Positions 1 through 12,079 of a DNA stretch of 64,000 bases are shown piece by piece (position 1 is the first letter of the stretch; every line of letters starts with the position of its first letter). The position numbers were made by a program, and so were the translations under genes. This DNA comes from Paraphysomonas bandaiensis. Taxonomy: Eukaryota > Chrysophyceae. The notes beneath the pieces were generated by a model. It did no database searches and was not told the DNA's origin. It saw only the letters and a program-made list of their open reading frames with translations. The stretch lies in the NCBI GenBank assembly GCA_965644295.1, contig CBFFRP010000365.1, forward strand, positions 1 through 64,000, written 5' to 3'.

Positions 1-557
1 ACACCCTTACGTTCTACAACTCTTGTTGTCTTATACAGAAGTCCGTCCTCATCATCAATATGATACGTTCCTTCTAAGCTGACATAGTCGGATGCAAGCT
101 TGGGTCTAGCGGCCTCCCGCACTCGAAGAGCATCAATCTCTGCGAAATACTTCTCTGATCGTGATGGCGTTGACTCATCAGTCAATATATGGACTGTAGT
201 CACCACCTTGTTTGATTCAGGAAGATATACATGGTATCCTACCTTCTCATCAGAGTAACCCATTAAATATCCAACTAGAGCCTTATCCTCCCAATCCTTT
301 CGTCGATCCGCCTTCGGTGAAAGAACATAAGTTCGACACCCCCATACCCTAAGATATCTCAAATTTGGAGGCTCACCCGTTAGAAACTCTATAGGAGACA
401 TATACCCTTTATCTGTTTTCGTTGGCAATCGAATCAAAATATATCTGGCTGCCATGTATGCATCCAGCCAAAATTGCGGTGGCAGTCCAGATTGGATTAG
501 CATTGCAAGAGTCATCTCTCCAGCAGTTCTGAACTTCCTCTCCTCTATGGCATTCAT
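1..557 (-). pseudogene. copia integrase C-terminal continuation beyond the stop
   Basis: The reading frame of the 558-2642 ORF continues without another stop from 557 to the window edge. It encodes EERKFRTAG, then AYMAARYILIRLP and the GYMSPIEFLTGEPPNLRYL segment, followed by RVWGCRTYV and LVGYLMGYSD. These are standard landmarks of the copia integrase C-terminal region, where the family reads like F-G-C-x-A-Y-V and G-Y. The uninterrupted frame shows that the TAA is an isolated, probably recent lesion. Reverse transcriptase and RNase H would lie left of the window. Confidence 0.82.
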
Positions 558-2642
558 TTATGGAGAGTCTGTTGAGCTCCACGTATGTTGATAGCACTCC
601 TGTGTCCTAAGATACTGACGCAGCTCTTCACTGATTAACTCTCTTGCACCATCTGCATGATAGTGCTCCATCTTGAGCTTGTACCTTCTAACATCTCCTC
701 TAAATAGCTCTTTGAAGACTTCTAAGATCGCTTCCCCAGTTCTGTGGACTAAACCCGTCGCCCAGAACATTTTGCTGGCATGATGCGTTATCTTTAACAC
801 ATACCTCTCACCTCCTCTAGCAGGACAATTTAAGTACACTGCGATATCTGCTGAAAAATTCGGTCTAACGGAATTCTCGTCCTTCGTTCGGAAGCTGACT
901 CGGGTTATCTTAGACCTGGCACACACATCACACAAACACTGATTTTTGTGTACCTTGGCTGTGAGGTGTTTTCGTTTCAACCCTGTACCCATGATGAGCA
1001 TCCTCTTATGTGCCTCCACTAAAGCATGTTTGTTGAAGTGACCCGCTCTCCGATGCAGCAACTCCAGCTCGTCCTCACCAGTCCTATCGCTAAGATTTAC
1101 TTCACAATTACTCGGTGTAGACACATCTGGAAGCTCCAACAGCTGCTGAGTTGGAACTGCTGTCATGCCATTCTTCATGGGTCCCTCCAGTACTAGCTCA
1201 CCAGTATTACAATCATATATTTGGATGCCATACCAAACCGTGAATCTATATCCCATTTCGTTCAGCTTACGTCCGGAGCACAGGCATCGATTGATCTGAT
1301 CTGAAATTTCAATGTCTCTCCATGCTCCACGGGAACCCACACTTGTGATATGAATCTCTGATCCCTTCTTAGAGCCGTTTATCACCTTTGATGTATTCAT
1401 ATGAGTGTCAAGCATGGTCACATCATTCATCAAGAACATTGATGATGAACAGCAGGTGTCAATATATGTATAATGCATGTCATCATTTACACTACATATA
1501 TTCGTTTCATGTATATTGCATGACAATTTCATAACATCCTCGATCATATTAGCTTCATCTTCATCAGAGAAATCTGCTGGTTCTCCACGCCGTATATTCT
1601 CTACTGTCAGCAACCGTTTGTCCGGCTTCCTACCATGATTCTTCCCTTTCTCTCCTCTTCTAGAATGCTTTTTCTTCGTCGTTGGACAATCAGCAGCAAG
1701 ATGTTCCAGAGACTTGCAATTTCTGCATCCCGTGTACTCCGCACTTCCAGGACGCTGCCCTGATATCTCTCCATCCTTCTTCCTCTGCTTCCTCCTGCAC
1801 TGTTCAGTTGAATGGCTATGAGGAATTCCTTCTTTCCTGCAATATCTACAGTTGCCCTTCTTACGCTTATCCCGTTCCGTTCGAGACCGTTTGCTCTTTT
1901 CAATGAAATTCAGCTCCTCCACCTTCTTGCGTTTCCGCTCTAACGCAATCCTTCCAGGAATGGTATCATCATACCGTTCTATCTTCCTTGATAATGTTGC
2001 ATAATCAACATCATCAGGCATCAAATACAAAGCAACATTCAGAGGAGCATATTCTTCATTCAACAGACCTTCTCGTAACCGTGTTATTTTTGAGAGCTCC
2101 GATATGTCCTGCTGCTGCTCCTGTAGCTCTTTCAGCAGTATTTCAAACCGTATTATATAGTCCTTCGCAGTCTCCTCCGGACGCATACGGAAAGATCCAT
2201 ACTGAGTCAACAGCTCACTGATCTTGTTTTGCTTCCCTCCAGCAAAGCACTTCTTCAACTCATCAATCATAATATGCGCCTTAAACCTGTTGCTTCCACT
2301 TCCATCAGCCTTGAACCCTTTATGTAGAAGATGGAATTTCTGAAGCGCCTTCGAAGATGATTGCACTGCCTCTCTGCAGTACGAATACGCTATGGCATTC
2401 GCCTTCCAGTACTTCTTCACAGCCTGTCTGTAAGACTTCTCCTCCATTAACGTGAGTGGCTGTTCCCCGAAGTCGCTCTCCTTCGGTGGTGGCTCCACAG
2501 CTACTTCACTTTGCTCTTTCCTCATGAGGAACGTTTCGAAGTCTTCAATCCATTGTTCAACATTGCTCTCATTAAACTGTGGCACTACTCCTCTATCCTC
2601 CTTCTCTCCTCCTCGCTCGCTACCATGTTGAGAAACGCTCAT
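558..2642 (-). pseudogene. copia Gag - protease - integrase N-terminal part, ended by a nonsense codon
   Basis: 694-residue ORF. Residues ~1-240 form a UBN2-like Gag. Two zinc knuckles follow: an irregular one starting CRYCRKEG and a canonical CX2CX4HX4C (CRNCKSLEHLAADC). The acidic-protease site appears as YIDTCCSSS, where most copia elements have D-S/T-G, so the usual Gly is replaced. The GAG-pre-integrase zinc site shows HRRAGH and CDVC. The integrase core follows with the first Asp (FSADIAV) and second Asp (YHADGA). The ORF stops at TAA right after TDSP, where copia integrases continue with a P-x-x-N-G-type motif; the next in-frame residues, MNAIEERKFRTAG, are clearly integrase. Start chosen as the first ATG (MSVSQHGSER). 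The family call is firm; the element cannot make full-length Pol without readthrough. Confidence 0.88.
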
Positions 2643-2920
2643 TTTACACTAGATCACAGAGAGAATTTGTCGTAAGACTAGATAGATTTATTAATATCGT
2701 TTACACGAAGTTGTGATAACCAACACTAACTCATTATAATCCCTGCATAATATCCTACATATGCGAACCTCTCGTTACTGAACATATCTTGAACGATCAA
2801 ACTATTTCAGTTTCTCAATATCATCACAGCATTTGTACATCACTATATTTCACTGTATTCTCGTACATTGTCTTGAAGTGACATACTGAATATACTAGAA
2901 TAAGATCCATATTCTAATAG
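2643..2920. other. Region between copia Gag start and tandem array
   Basis: No ORF. The 5' LTR and primer-binding site of the minus-strand copia element should lie here. A minus-strand GGTTATCA string near 2705-2725 is vaguely like an initiator-tRNA primer site, but LTR ends could not be fixed without the second LTR. Sequence similarity to the tandem array starts abruptly at 2921. Confidence 0.4.
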
Positions 2921-3084
2921 CCTCCTCTTCCTTCTTCATTATTCTCCGTTCTTCTGCACTAATAAGAGCTCTCTTTCGCTCATTGGTGTCATTTCCGTGT
3001 TCATATGGGTGGAGTAAGCGAATGAAACAAGCGTGTTCGTCGTGTTCGTCCTCTCTCTTCTGGCAGCTATTCGCTAGATTGCCG

Positions 3085-3158
3085 GGCTGCGTATCAATTG
3101 ATTTGTTATAATTGCAATTATTACTTGCTGTCTCAATTCAATTAATTGGTACGCAGCC
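3085..3158. repeat. Short hairpin (MITE-like) at the head of each array unit
   Basis: GGCTGCGTATCAATTGAT at 3085 pairs with CAATTAATTGGTACGCAGCC ending at 3158 (a few mismatches). It recurs near 6844, 10523 and 14164. Part of the loop region, in reverse complement (TAGCAAGTAATAATTG), also occurs near 37195-37225, so the segment is dispersed rather than array-specific. Confidence 0.6.
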
Positions 3159-4299
3159 TTGCTAGATTGTGAACTGTGAACACACAACTTCCAGTTATCA
3201 GTTAGGATCAGATGACTCCCCTCAACAAAGTCGGACTCGCACCTTTTCATGGTGTTCTGGGGGATAAGTACCGGAGATATTTCTCTGGGAAACTAAAGTA
3301 ATCATAGCCAAAAGCCAAACGCTTGTGTGGTACAAGGGACAATAAGTAGTGTCACTTGGTGTAGACATCTTTGGGTCTTGACGAATAAACGGGTATCCGG
3401 GAATGGGTGCACATCAAGGGCATCCGGGGTATTGGGCTGCCCACTAAAGTCAAGCATCCCAGGTATGTGCTCCCTACTGAAGTCAAGCATCCGGGCTGCT
3501 CATCTTAAGGACTCAAAAGCCCTGAATTTAGCAGATATCAGATATGTCTGCGTTTTCTTGAAGTGATAGAGTGAAAGTGGTTGCACCTTGGTGCTTGCTG
3601 ACGCACAAGCAGCTTTCGTAGCGCTAAATAATAGGATATCAGAGTTAAGCACTAGTTAGTTAAACTATAATGCTACATTAGTTATGACTCTTACACTACA
3701 TGTAGTAATGCTAGTAATCAGATATTCACTACTCAGATGACTTTATTGTTTCTCCTCAGCACCTCTTTCTATGCACTTCGAAAGTAGTTATACTAATCTA
3801 ATGTGCAACAACTAATAAATCTGATGCCCTTGTATACTGTACCTCTGACATCTGTGATTTTTGCGGGTTGCCATATTGGGACGTTCTCCGTATCGAAATA
3901 TGAGTCCAATGCGTATGCTATGCCTGGTATCGTGTTCATTGATAGGTACAACATGGGCGCCTATCCGGCTAGGATAGAAATAATTCTCGATGTAGGTTCG
4001 CTCCACTGAGTGAATTCCTTGTTGATATCGTAGTCTCTCTGCAGTGTCGGGTGGTAGTGGAGTATTCCTGGTCTTGTCGTAGGGACCAACAACTCTTTCA
4101 AATTGTTTGATCCACATATATGGTCAGGTAAGCTCTCGTTGTGGTAACTCTGACATTCAGAGAGAGTGCCTGCAGAGTCATGTTGAACTACTCTACTCAC
4201 ATGTTTGTTTCGATGTCTTTGAGATGTTGCTCGTCGACAGGCACTGATGATGTCCAGTGCAGTGCAGTGCAGTGCAGTGCAGTACTTGGATCGTCTGCA

Positions 4300-4310
4300 A
4301 TATATATAAG
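4300..4310 (+). promoter_or_regulatory. Possible TATA box of array gene 1
   Basis: ATATATATAAG lies about 340 bp before the start codon, just after the GTGCA run. The same string occurs near 8054, 11728 and 15369 in the other units. It is a sequence match only; the transcription start is unknown, and AT-rich strings of this kind are common here. Confidence 0.2.
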
Positions 4311-4651
4311 GAAAACTGAGAATTTTATGACACGAAAACCCCAGTTTTTTCATTTTATTTCCCTTTCCAGACACCATATTCAAATATGGCAACATATCTA
4401 GAAGTTCTTATCTCAAGCATCGGCAGTCAGTATTTCACTTTTCGGATATATATTGAAGCAAAATTCCTCCATAATACTGCAATACAACTACAGCTGGAAT
4501 ACACATAATTGTTGTCTCAATATTCGAGGCATCTTTCAACAAAAATATACGAAGGATGCACCTCAGAGTCGCACAGCTCGGCCTGGTATGCATCTCACAA
4601 TCTCATTCTCGAGACTTGTCGTGACAATATCATAACAAGACATAGCTGCGA

Positions 4652-6304
4652 ATGGACCCTCCTGAAAATGAGTTGGATATTGTCAAAAGGAAGATTGCTG
4701 CTATAGAAGTGAAGCTTGCTGATACAGAAGTGAAGCTTGCCAGAGCAGAAGCAGAAAGAGACAGAAAGCTTATCGAGGTGTATGCGAAACAAGCTATGGT
4801 GTATGAGAATCGTCTTGCGGGACTGCAGGAGAAAGAGAACCGACTCTCTCAAGCAGCAGGTGAGCTCATTGATTCCAATTCATGTGTCACCATTTAACAT
4901 CTTCTGTTTTCCTCAAAAATATTTACGGCCGTAGGAAACTCCCCATCTACTATTGATATTCTTTTGAGCAAACTGGAGACAATGTCAATCGGGATGGTCG
5001 AGGTTGTCAGCAAAGTGGAGACAATGTCAACCAGGACGGTCAGCAAAATGGAGACAATGTCAACCGGGATGGTCGAGGTTGTCAGCAAAGTGGAGACAAT
5101 GTCAACCGGGATGGCCAGCAAAATGGAGACAATGTCAACCGGGATGGCCAGCAAAATGGAGACAATGTCAACCGGGATGGCCAGCAAAATGGAGACAATG
5201 TCAACCGGGATGGCCAGCAAAATGGAGACAATGTCAACCGGGATTGAGGCTTTGCTTAAATATAACGAGGATAAGGAATCTGTCTCTGGTAGTGAGTTGA
5301 AGTTTTGTCATTACACTAGTTTTGGCTTTGGCGAATTGACACCCCGAATTGTCAAATGTGCCTTTGACTATGCTGCCACCAGACAAGAGTTTTCACAAAT
5401 TAAGACATGTGTTACGCAGTATACTCAAACAATAAGAAGTTTATATTGTGCCAAGAAAACAGAAGAGGTTGATTTTGTGCAGCCCTTGTCCCGTAATTTG
5501 TTGAAAGAGCTGGCGCAAGCAGTTGACATGGGAGGCAATGCAGAGGTGCAGTACAAAAATCACAGCCATGCTGTTAAATATGACAGCAAAGAATATCACA
5601 TTCGTGGTGAAATGGACGCTGGATTATTTTTGAAAGACACAACTTTCTGTCTGTGCCCGTGGGAAGACAAGAATATGAGTAACGAATGCTCTTGGAAATA
5701 CGTGACACAATGTGCTGCTGAGATGGCGGGCAAATTAGAGCACTTAAAATCTGGATATGATTTTATCCCAAAACGATATTGTGGTATTCTAACCAATGGG
5801 AGATGGTGGGTGATAGTTTTCAGACACATCAACAGCGAAGGACGAAGGTTGTGGCTGCACACAACTCCAATTCAAGCCATTGATATCGCCGGGAATATTA
5901 TACCTCGAGGTGTTTATCAAGTAATAATCTTTCTGTTTCATGCAATGATGATTTCCAAGGAGGTGATGAAGGCGCTGATCGTCAAGACGAGCAATATTTT
6001 TGATGTAGAAAAATCTGGTCGCCATATCGACAAGTATAGCCCGCATGAAGACGCATCGAGTGATGATGACGATGTGAAGACACACTCGAGTGAAGGTGGG
6101 AACATCGCTCGGCACAATGAGAGGGGTCGACATGGTGAAAATGGGGGGAAGCAGAGTGGTGGGCACCAGCATGCTGGACAAAGGTATGCATTGCAGGATA
6201 TTGGCAACATATGTAGTCCTTTGACTGTAAGCAACATCGCTGCCCACCAGAAATTAGTGCCAAAAAAGAATGTATTTACTGAAATTGGTCTGCGTGAATA
6301 TTGA
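4652..6304 (+). CDS. Array gene 1: hendecad coiled-coil protein with candidate PD-(D/E)XK nuclease domain
   Basis: Exons 4652-4859 and 4935-6304 (phase-1 junction, donor GTGAGC, acceptor CCGTAG) give 525 aa. Residues 1-69 are a charged helix (start MDPPENELDIVKRK). A stalk of 11-residue repeats SKMETMSTGMA follows, four ASKMETMSTG copies here, preceded by variants such as VEVVSKVETMSTGM. After SGSELKF comes a globular domain with GEMDAG (Asp ~297), then WEDKN (Glu ~313, Lys ~315), followed by a helix and GILTNGRWWVIVF. The D-x15-E-x-K spacing and the GILTNG-W strand resemble the PD-(D/E)XK endonuclease fold seen in Crinkler/CRN-type proteins. The acidic tail contains SSDDDD. The nuclease assignment rests on motif reading only. 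The role is unknown; Crinkler-like effector or host-conflict proteins are analogies, not evidence. Confidence 0.72.
4978..5246 (+). repeat. 33-bp in-frame minisatellite in array gene 1 exon 2
   Basis: Repeat of GGGATGGCCAGCAAAATGG-type units (33 bp) encoding SKMETMSTGMA, with a longer variant carrying GTCGAGGTTGTC. Counterparts lie at about 8732-8925, 12406-12566 and 16046-16239. ASKMETMSTG copy numbers are 4, 3, 2 and 3 in units 1-4. Every change is a multiple of 3, so the frame is kept. Confidence 0.9.
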
Positions 6305-8405
6305 TGGGATATCTAGATGTAATCTAACAGTTTATGTATCTCTTGCTTCTCATTAGATTATGAGGGAATGTCAGAATGTCATATATTTATATTTAGTAAT
6401 ATATAGAATGTTTTCCAACAGAAAAACGCTGGACAAAGTAAAACTCTTACTTTAAAAGAATTAAGATCCTTGGCCAATACAGTAGCCGTAGCTACATCTG
6501 GATCTAAAATAGTTATAGCTACAAGGATTCTCAACGCATAATATGCTGTATTAGTTATAGTGGGGAAAACACAATTCATTTATGCTTTCTACCAATATGA
6601 ATACGTAGTCCATTTTCTTTCCTTGCGACAAAATCACACATTGGGCAGATGACATTACCCGCACATATATTAAACTTGGCCTCCTCTTCCTTCTTCATTA
6701 TTCTCCGTTCTTCTGCACTAATAAGAGCTCTCTTTCGCTCATTGGTGTCATTTCCGTGTTCATATGGGTGGAGTAAGCGAATGAAACAAGCGTGTTCGTC
6801 GTGTTCGTCCTCTCTCTTCTGGCAGCTATTCGCTAGATTGCCGGGCTGCGTATCAATTGATTTGTTATAATTGCAATTATTACTTGCTGTCTCAATTCAA
6901 TTAATTGGTACGCAGCCTTGCTAGATTGTGAACTGTGAACACACAACTTCCAGTTATCAGTTAGGATCAGATGACTTCCCTCAACAAAGTCGGACTCGCA
7001 CCTTTTCATGGTGTTCTGGGGGATAAGTACCGGAGATATTTCTCTGGGAAACTAAAGTAATCATAGCCAAAAGCCAAACGCTTGTGTGGTACAAGGGACA
7101 ATAAGTAGTGTCACTTGGTGTAGACATCTTTGGGCCTTGACGAATAAACGGGTATCCGGGAATGGGTGCACATCAAGGGCATCCGGGGTATTGGGCTGCC
7201 CACTAAAGTCAAGCATCCCAGGTATGTGCTCCCTACTGAAGTCAAGCATCCGGGCTGCTCATCTTAAGGACTCAAAAGCCCTGAATTTAGCAGATATCAG
7301 ATATGTCTGCGTTTTCTTGAAGTGATAGAGTGAAAGTGGTTGCACCTTGGTGCTTGCTGACGCACAAGCAGCTTTCGTAGCGCTAAATAATAGGATATCA
7401 GAGTTAAGCACTAGTTAGTTAAACTATAATGCTACATTAGTTATGACTCTTACACTACATGTAGTAATGCTAGTAATCAGATATTCACTACTCAGATGAC
7501 TTTATTGTTTCTCCTCAGCACCTCTTTCTATGCACTTCGAAAGTAGTTATACTAATCTAATGTGCAACAACTAATAAATCTAATGCCCTTGTATACTGTA
7601 CCTCTGACATCTGTGATTTTTGCGGGTTGCCATATTGGGACGTTCTCCGTATCGAAATATGAGTCCAATGCGTATGCTATGCCTGGTATCGTGTTCATTG
7701 ATAGGTACAACATGGGCGCCTATCCGGCTAGGATAGAAATAATTCTCGATGTAGGTTCGCTCCACTGAGTGAATTCCTTGTTGATATCGTAGTCTCTCTG
7801 CAGTGTCGGGTGGTAGTGGAGTATTCCTGGTCTTGTCGTAGGGACCAACAACTCTTTCAAATTGTTTGATCCACATATATGGTCAGGTAAGCTCTCGTTG
7901 TGGTAACTCTGACATTCAGAGAGAGTGCCTGCAGAGTCATGTTGAACTACTCTACTCACATGTTTGTTTCGATGTCTTTGAGATGTTGCTCGTCGACAGG
8001 CACTGATGATGTCCAGTGCAGTGCAGTGCAGTGCAGTACTTGGATCGTCTGCAATATATATAAGGAAAACTGAGAATTTTATGACACGAAAACCCCAGTT
8101 TTTTCATTTTATTTCCCTTTCCAGACACCATATTCAAATATGGCAACATATCTAGAAGTTCTTATCTCAAGCATCGGCAGTCAGTATTTCACTTTTCGGA
8201 TATATATTGAAGCAAAATTCCTCCATAATACTGCAATACAACTACAGCTGGAATACACATAATTGTTGTCTCAATATTCGAGGCATCTTTCAACAAAAAT
8301 ATACGAAGGATGCACCTCAGAGTCGCACAGCTCGGCCTGGTATGCATCTCACAATCTCATTCTCGAGACTTGTCGTGACAATATCATAACAAGACATAGC
8401 TGCGA

Positions 8406-9983
8406 ATGGACCCTCCTGAAAATGAGTTGGATATTGTCAAAAGGAAGATTGCTGCTATAGAAGTGAAGCTTGCTGATACAGAAGTGAAGCTTGCCAGAGC
8501 AGAAGCAGAAAGAGACAGAAAGCTTATCGAGGTGTATGCGAAACAAGCTATGGTGTATGAGAATCGTCTTGCGGGACTGCAGGAGAAAGAGAACCGACTC
8601 TCTCAAGCAGCAGGTGAGCTCATTGATTCCAATTCATGTGTCACCATTTAACATCTTCTGTTTTCCTCAAAAATATTTACGGCCGTAGGAAACTCCCCAT
8701 CTACTATTGATATTCTTTTGAGCAAACTGGAGACAATGTCAATCGGGATGGTCGAGGTTGTCAGCAAAGTGGAGACAATGTCAACCAGGACGGTCAGCAA
8801 AATGGAGACAATGTCAACCGGGATGGCCAGCAAAATGGAGACAATGTCAACCGGGATGGCCAGCAAAATGGAGACAATGTCAACCGGGATGGCCAGCAAA
8901 ATGGAGACAATGTCAACCGGGATTGAGGCTTTGCTTAAATATAACGAGGATAAGGAATCTGTCTCTGGTAGTGAGTTGAAGTTTTGTCATTACACTAGTT
9001 TTGGCTTTGGCGAATTGACACCCCGAATTGTCAAATGTGCCTTTGACTATGCTGCCACCAGACAAGAGTTTTCACAAATTAAGACATGTGTTACGCAGTA
9101 TACTCAAACAATAAGAAGTTTATATTGTGCCAAGAAAACAGAAGAGGTTGATTTTGTGCAGCCCTTGTCCCGTAATTTGTTGAAAGAGCTGGCGCAAGCA
9201 GTTGACATGGGAGGCAATGCAGAGGTGCAGTACAAAAATCACAGCCATGCTGTTAAATATGACAGCAAAGAATATCACATTCGTGGTGAAATGGACGCTG
9301 GATTATTTTTGAAAGACACAACTTTCTGTCTGTGCCCGTGGGAAGACAAGAATATGAGTAACGAATGCTCTTGGAAATACGTGACACAATGTGCTGCTGA
9401 GATGGCGGGCAAATTAGAGCACTTAAAATCTGGATATGATTTTATCCCAAAACGATATTGTGGTATTCTAACCAATGGGAGATGGTGGGTGATAGTTTTC
9501 AGACACATCAACAGCGAAGGACGAAGGTTGTGGCTGCACACAACTCCAATTCAAGCCATTGATATCGCCGGGAATATTATACCTCGAGGTGTTTATCAAG
9601 TAATAATCTTTCTGTTTCATGCAATGATGATTTCCAAGGAGGTGATGAAGGCGCTGATCGTCAAGACGAGCAATATTTTTGATGTAGAAAAATCTGGTCG
9701 CCATATCGACAAGTATAGCCCGCATGAAGACGCATCGAGTGATGATGACGATGTGAAGACACACTCGAGTGAAGGTGGGAACATCGCTCGGCACAATGAG
9801 AGGGGTCGACATGGTGAAAATGGGGGGAAGCAGAGTGGTGGGCACCAGCATGCTGGACAAAGGTATGCATTGCAGGATATTGGCAACATATGTAGTCCTT
9901 TGACTGTAAGCAACATCGCTGCCCACCAGAAATTAGTGCCAAAAAAGAATGTATTTACTGAAATTGGTCTGCGTGAATATTGA
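8406..9983 (+). CDS. Array gene 2: same family, three-repeat stalk
   Basis: Exons 8406-8613 and 8689-9983 give 500 aa. Relative to array gene 1 it lacks 25 residues of stalk: one VEVVSKVETMSTGM variant plus one ASKMETMSTGM unit. The head domain appears identical. The candidate catalytic D, E and K, the splice sites and the stop context are all retained, so nothing in the sequence marks it as a pseudogene. Confidence 0.72.
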
Positions 9984-12079
9984 TGGGATATCTAGATGTA
10001 ATCTAACAGTTTATGTATCTCTTGCTTCTCATTAGATTATGAGGGAATGTCAGAATGTCATATATTTATATTTAGTAATATATAGAATGTTTTCCAACAG
10101 AAAAACGCTGGACAAAGTAAAACTCTTACTTTAAAAGAATTAAGATCCTTGGCCAATACAGTAGCCGTAGCTACATCTGGATCTAAAATAGTTATAGCTA
10201 CAAGGATTCTCAACGCATAATATGCTGTATTAGTTATAGTGGGGAAAACACAATTCATTTATGCTTTCTACCAATATGAATACGTAGTCCATTTTCTTTC
10301 CTTGCGACAAAATCACACATTGGGCAGATGACATTACCCGCACATATATTAAACTTGGCCTCCTCTTCCTTCTTCATTATTCTCCGTTCTTCTGCACTAA
10401 TAAGAGCTCTCTTTCGCTCATTGGTGTCATTTCCGTGTTCATATGGGTGGAGTAAGCGAATGAAACAAGCGTGTTCGTCGTGTTCGTCCTCTCTCTTCTG
10501 GCAGCTATTCGCTAGATTGCCGGGCTGCGTATCAATTGATTTGTTATAATTGCAATTATTACTTGCTGTCTCAATTCAATTAATTGGTACGCAGCCTTGC
10601 TAGATTGTGAACTGTGAACACACAACTTCCAGTTATCAGTTAGGATCAGATGACTTCCCTCAACAAAGTCGGACTCGCACCTTTTCATGGTGTTCTGGGG
10701 GATAAGTACCGGAGATATTTCTCTGGGAAACTAAAGTAATCATAGCCAAAAGCCAAACGCTTGTGTGGTACAAGGGACAATAAGTAGTGTCACTTGGTGT
10801 AGACATCTTTGGGCCTTGACGAATAAACGGGTATCCGGGAATGGGTGCACATCAAGGGCATCCGGGGTATTGGGCTGCCCACTAAAGTCAAGCATCCCAG
10901 GTATGTGCTCCCTACTGAAGTCAAGCATCCGGGCTGCTCATCTTAAGGACTCAAAAGCCCTGAATTTAGCAGATATCAGATATGTCTGCGTTTTCTTGAA
11001 GTGATAGAGTGAAAGTGGTTGCACCTTGGTGCTTGCTGACGCACAAGCAGCTTTCGTAGCGCTAAATAATAGGATATCAGAGTTAAGCACTAGTTAGTTA
11101 AACTATAATGCTACATTAGTTATGACTCTTACACTACATGTAGTAATGCTAGTAATCAGATATTCACTACTCAGATGACTTTATTGTTTCTCCTCAGCAC
11201 CTCTTTCTATGCACTTCGAAAGTAGTTATACTAATCTAATGTGCAACAACTAATAAATCTAATGCCCTTGTATACTGTACCTCTGACATCTGTGATTTTT
11301 GCGGGTTGCCATATTGGGACGTTCTCCGTATCGAAATATGAGTCCAATGCGTATGCTATGCCTGGTATCGTGTTCATTGATAGGTACAACATGGGCGCCT
11401 ATCCGGCTAGGATAGAAATAATTCTCGATGTAGGTTCGCTCCACTGAGTGAATTCCTTGTTGATATCGTAGTCTCTCTGCAGTGTCGGGTGGTAGTGGAG
11501 TATTCCTGGTCTTGTCGTAGGGACCAACAACTCTTTCAAATTGTTTGATCCACATATATGGTCAGGTAAGCTCTCGTTGTGGTAACTCTGACATTCAGAG
11601 AGAGTGCCTGCAGAGTCATGTTGAACTACTCTACTCACATGTTTGTTTCGATGTCTTTGAGATGTTGCTCGTCGACAGGCACTGATGATGTCCAGTGCAG
11701 TGCAGTGCAGTACTTGGATCGTCTGCAATATATATAAGGAAAACTGAGAATTTTATGACACGAAAACCCCAGTTTTTTCATTTTATTTCCCTTTCCAGAC
11801 ACCATATTCAAATATGGCAACATATCTAGAAGTTCTTATCTCAAGCATCGGCAGTCAGTATTTCACTTTTCGGATATATATTGAAGCAAAATTCCTCCAT
11901 AATACTGCAATACAACTACAGCTGGAATACACATAATTGTTGTCTCAATATTCGAGGCATCTTTCAACAAAAATATACGAAGGATGCACCTCAGAGTCGC
12001 ACAGCTCGGCCTGGTATGCATCTCACAATCTCATTCTCGAGACTTGTCGTGACAATATCATAACAAGACATAGCTGCGA

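Larger units (their letters stand above)
1..2642 (-). mobile_element. Ty1/copia retrotransposon, 5' part, truncated by window edge
   Basis: Minus-strand Gag-Pol of a copia-type LTR retrotransposon. Reading starts at 2642 and runs toward position 1, where the window cuts it before the reverse transcriptase. The order Gag, zinc knuckles, protease, GAG-pre-integrase, integrase core (integrase before RT) is diagnostic of copia rather than gypsy. The frame is interrupted once, by TAA at 560-558, and is otherwise open from 557 to 1. No 5' LTR could be delimited between 2643 and 2920, where an unrelated tandem array begins. Confidence 0.9.

Noticed and set aside
3812-4395. Minus-strand ORFs of about 100-144 codons in the array leaders (MWIKQFERVV...; QHDSAGTLSECQ...)
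   Set aside because: Present in all units, but two overlapping frames look equally plausible and no motif is seen. Length varies with the GTGCA run, which would break the frame. Kept only as a weak possibility of an old gene fragment.
5789-6263. Minus-strand ORFs of 88-152 codons opposite the array genes (repeated in each unit)
   Set aside because: Antisense shadows of the nuclease-like coding exon; conserved between units only because the DNA is.
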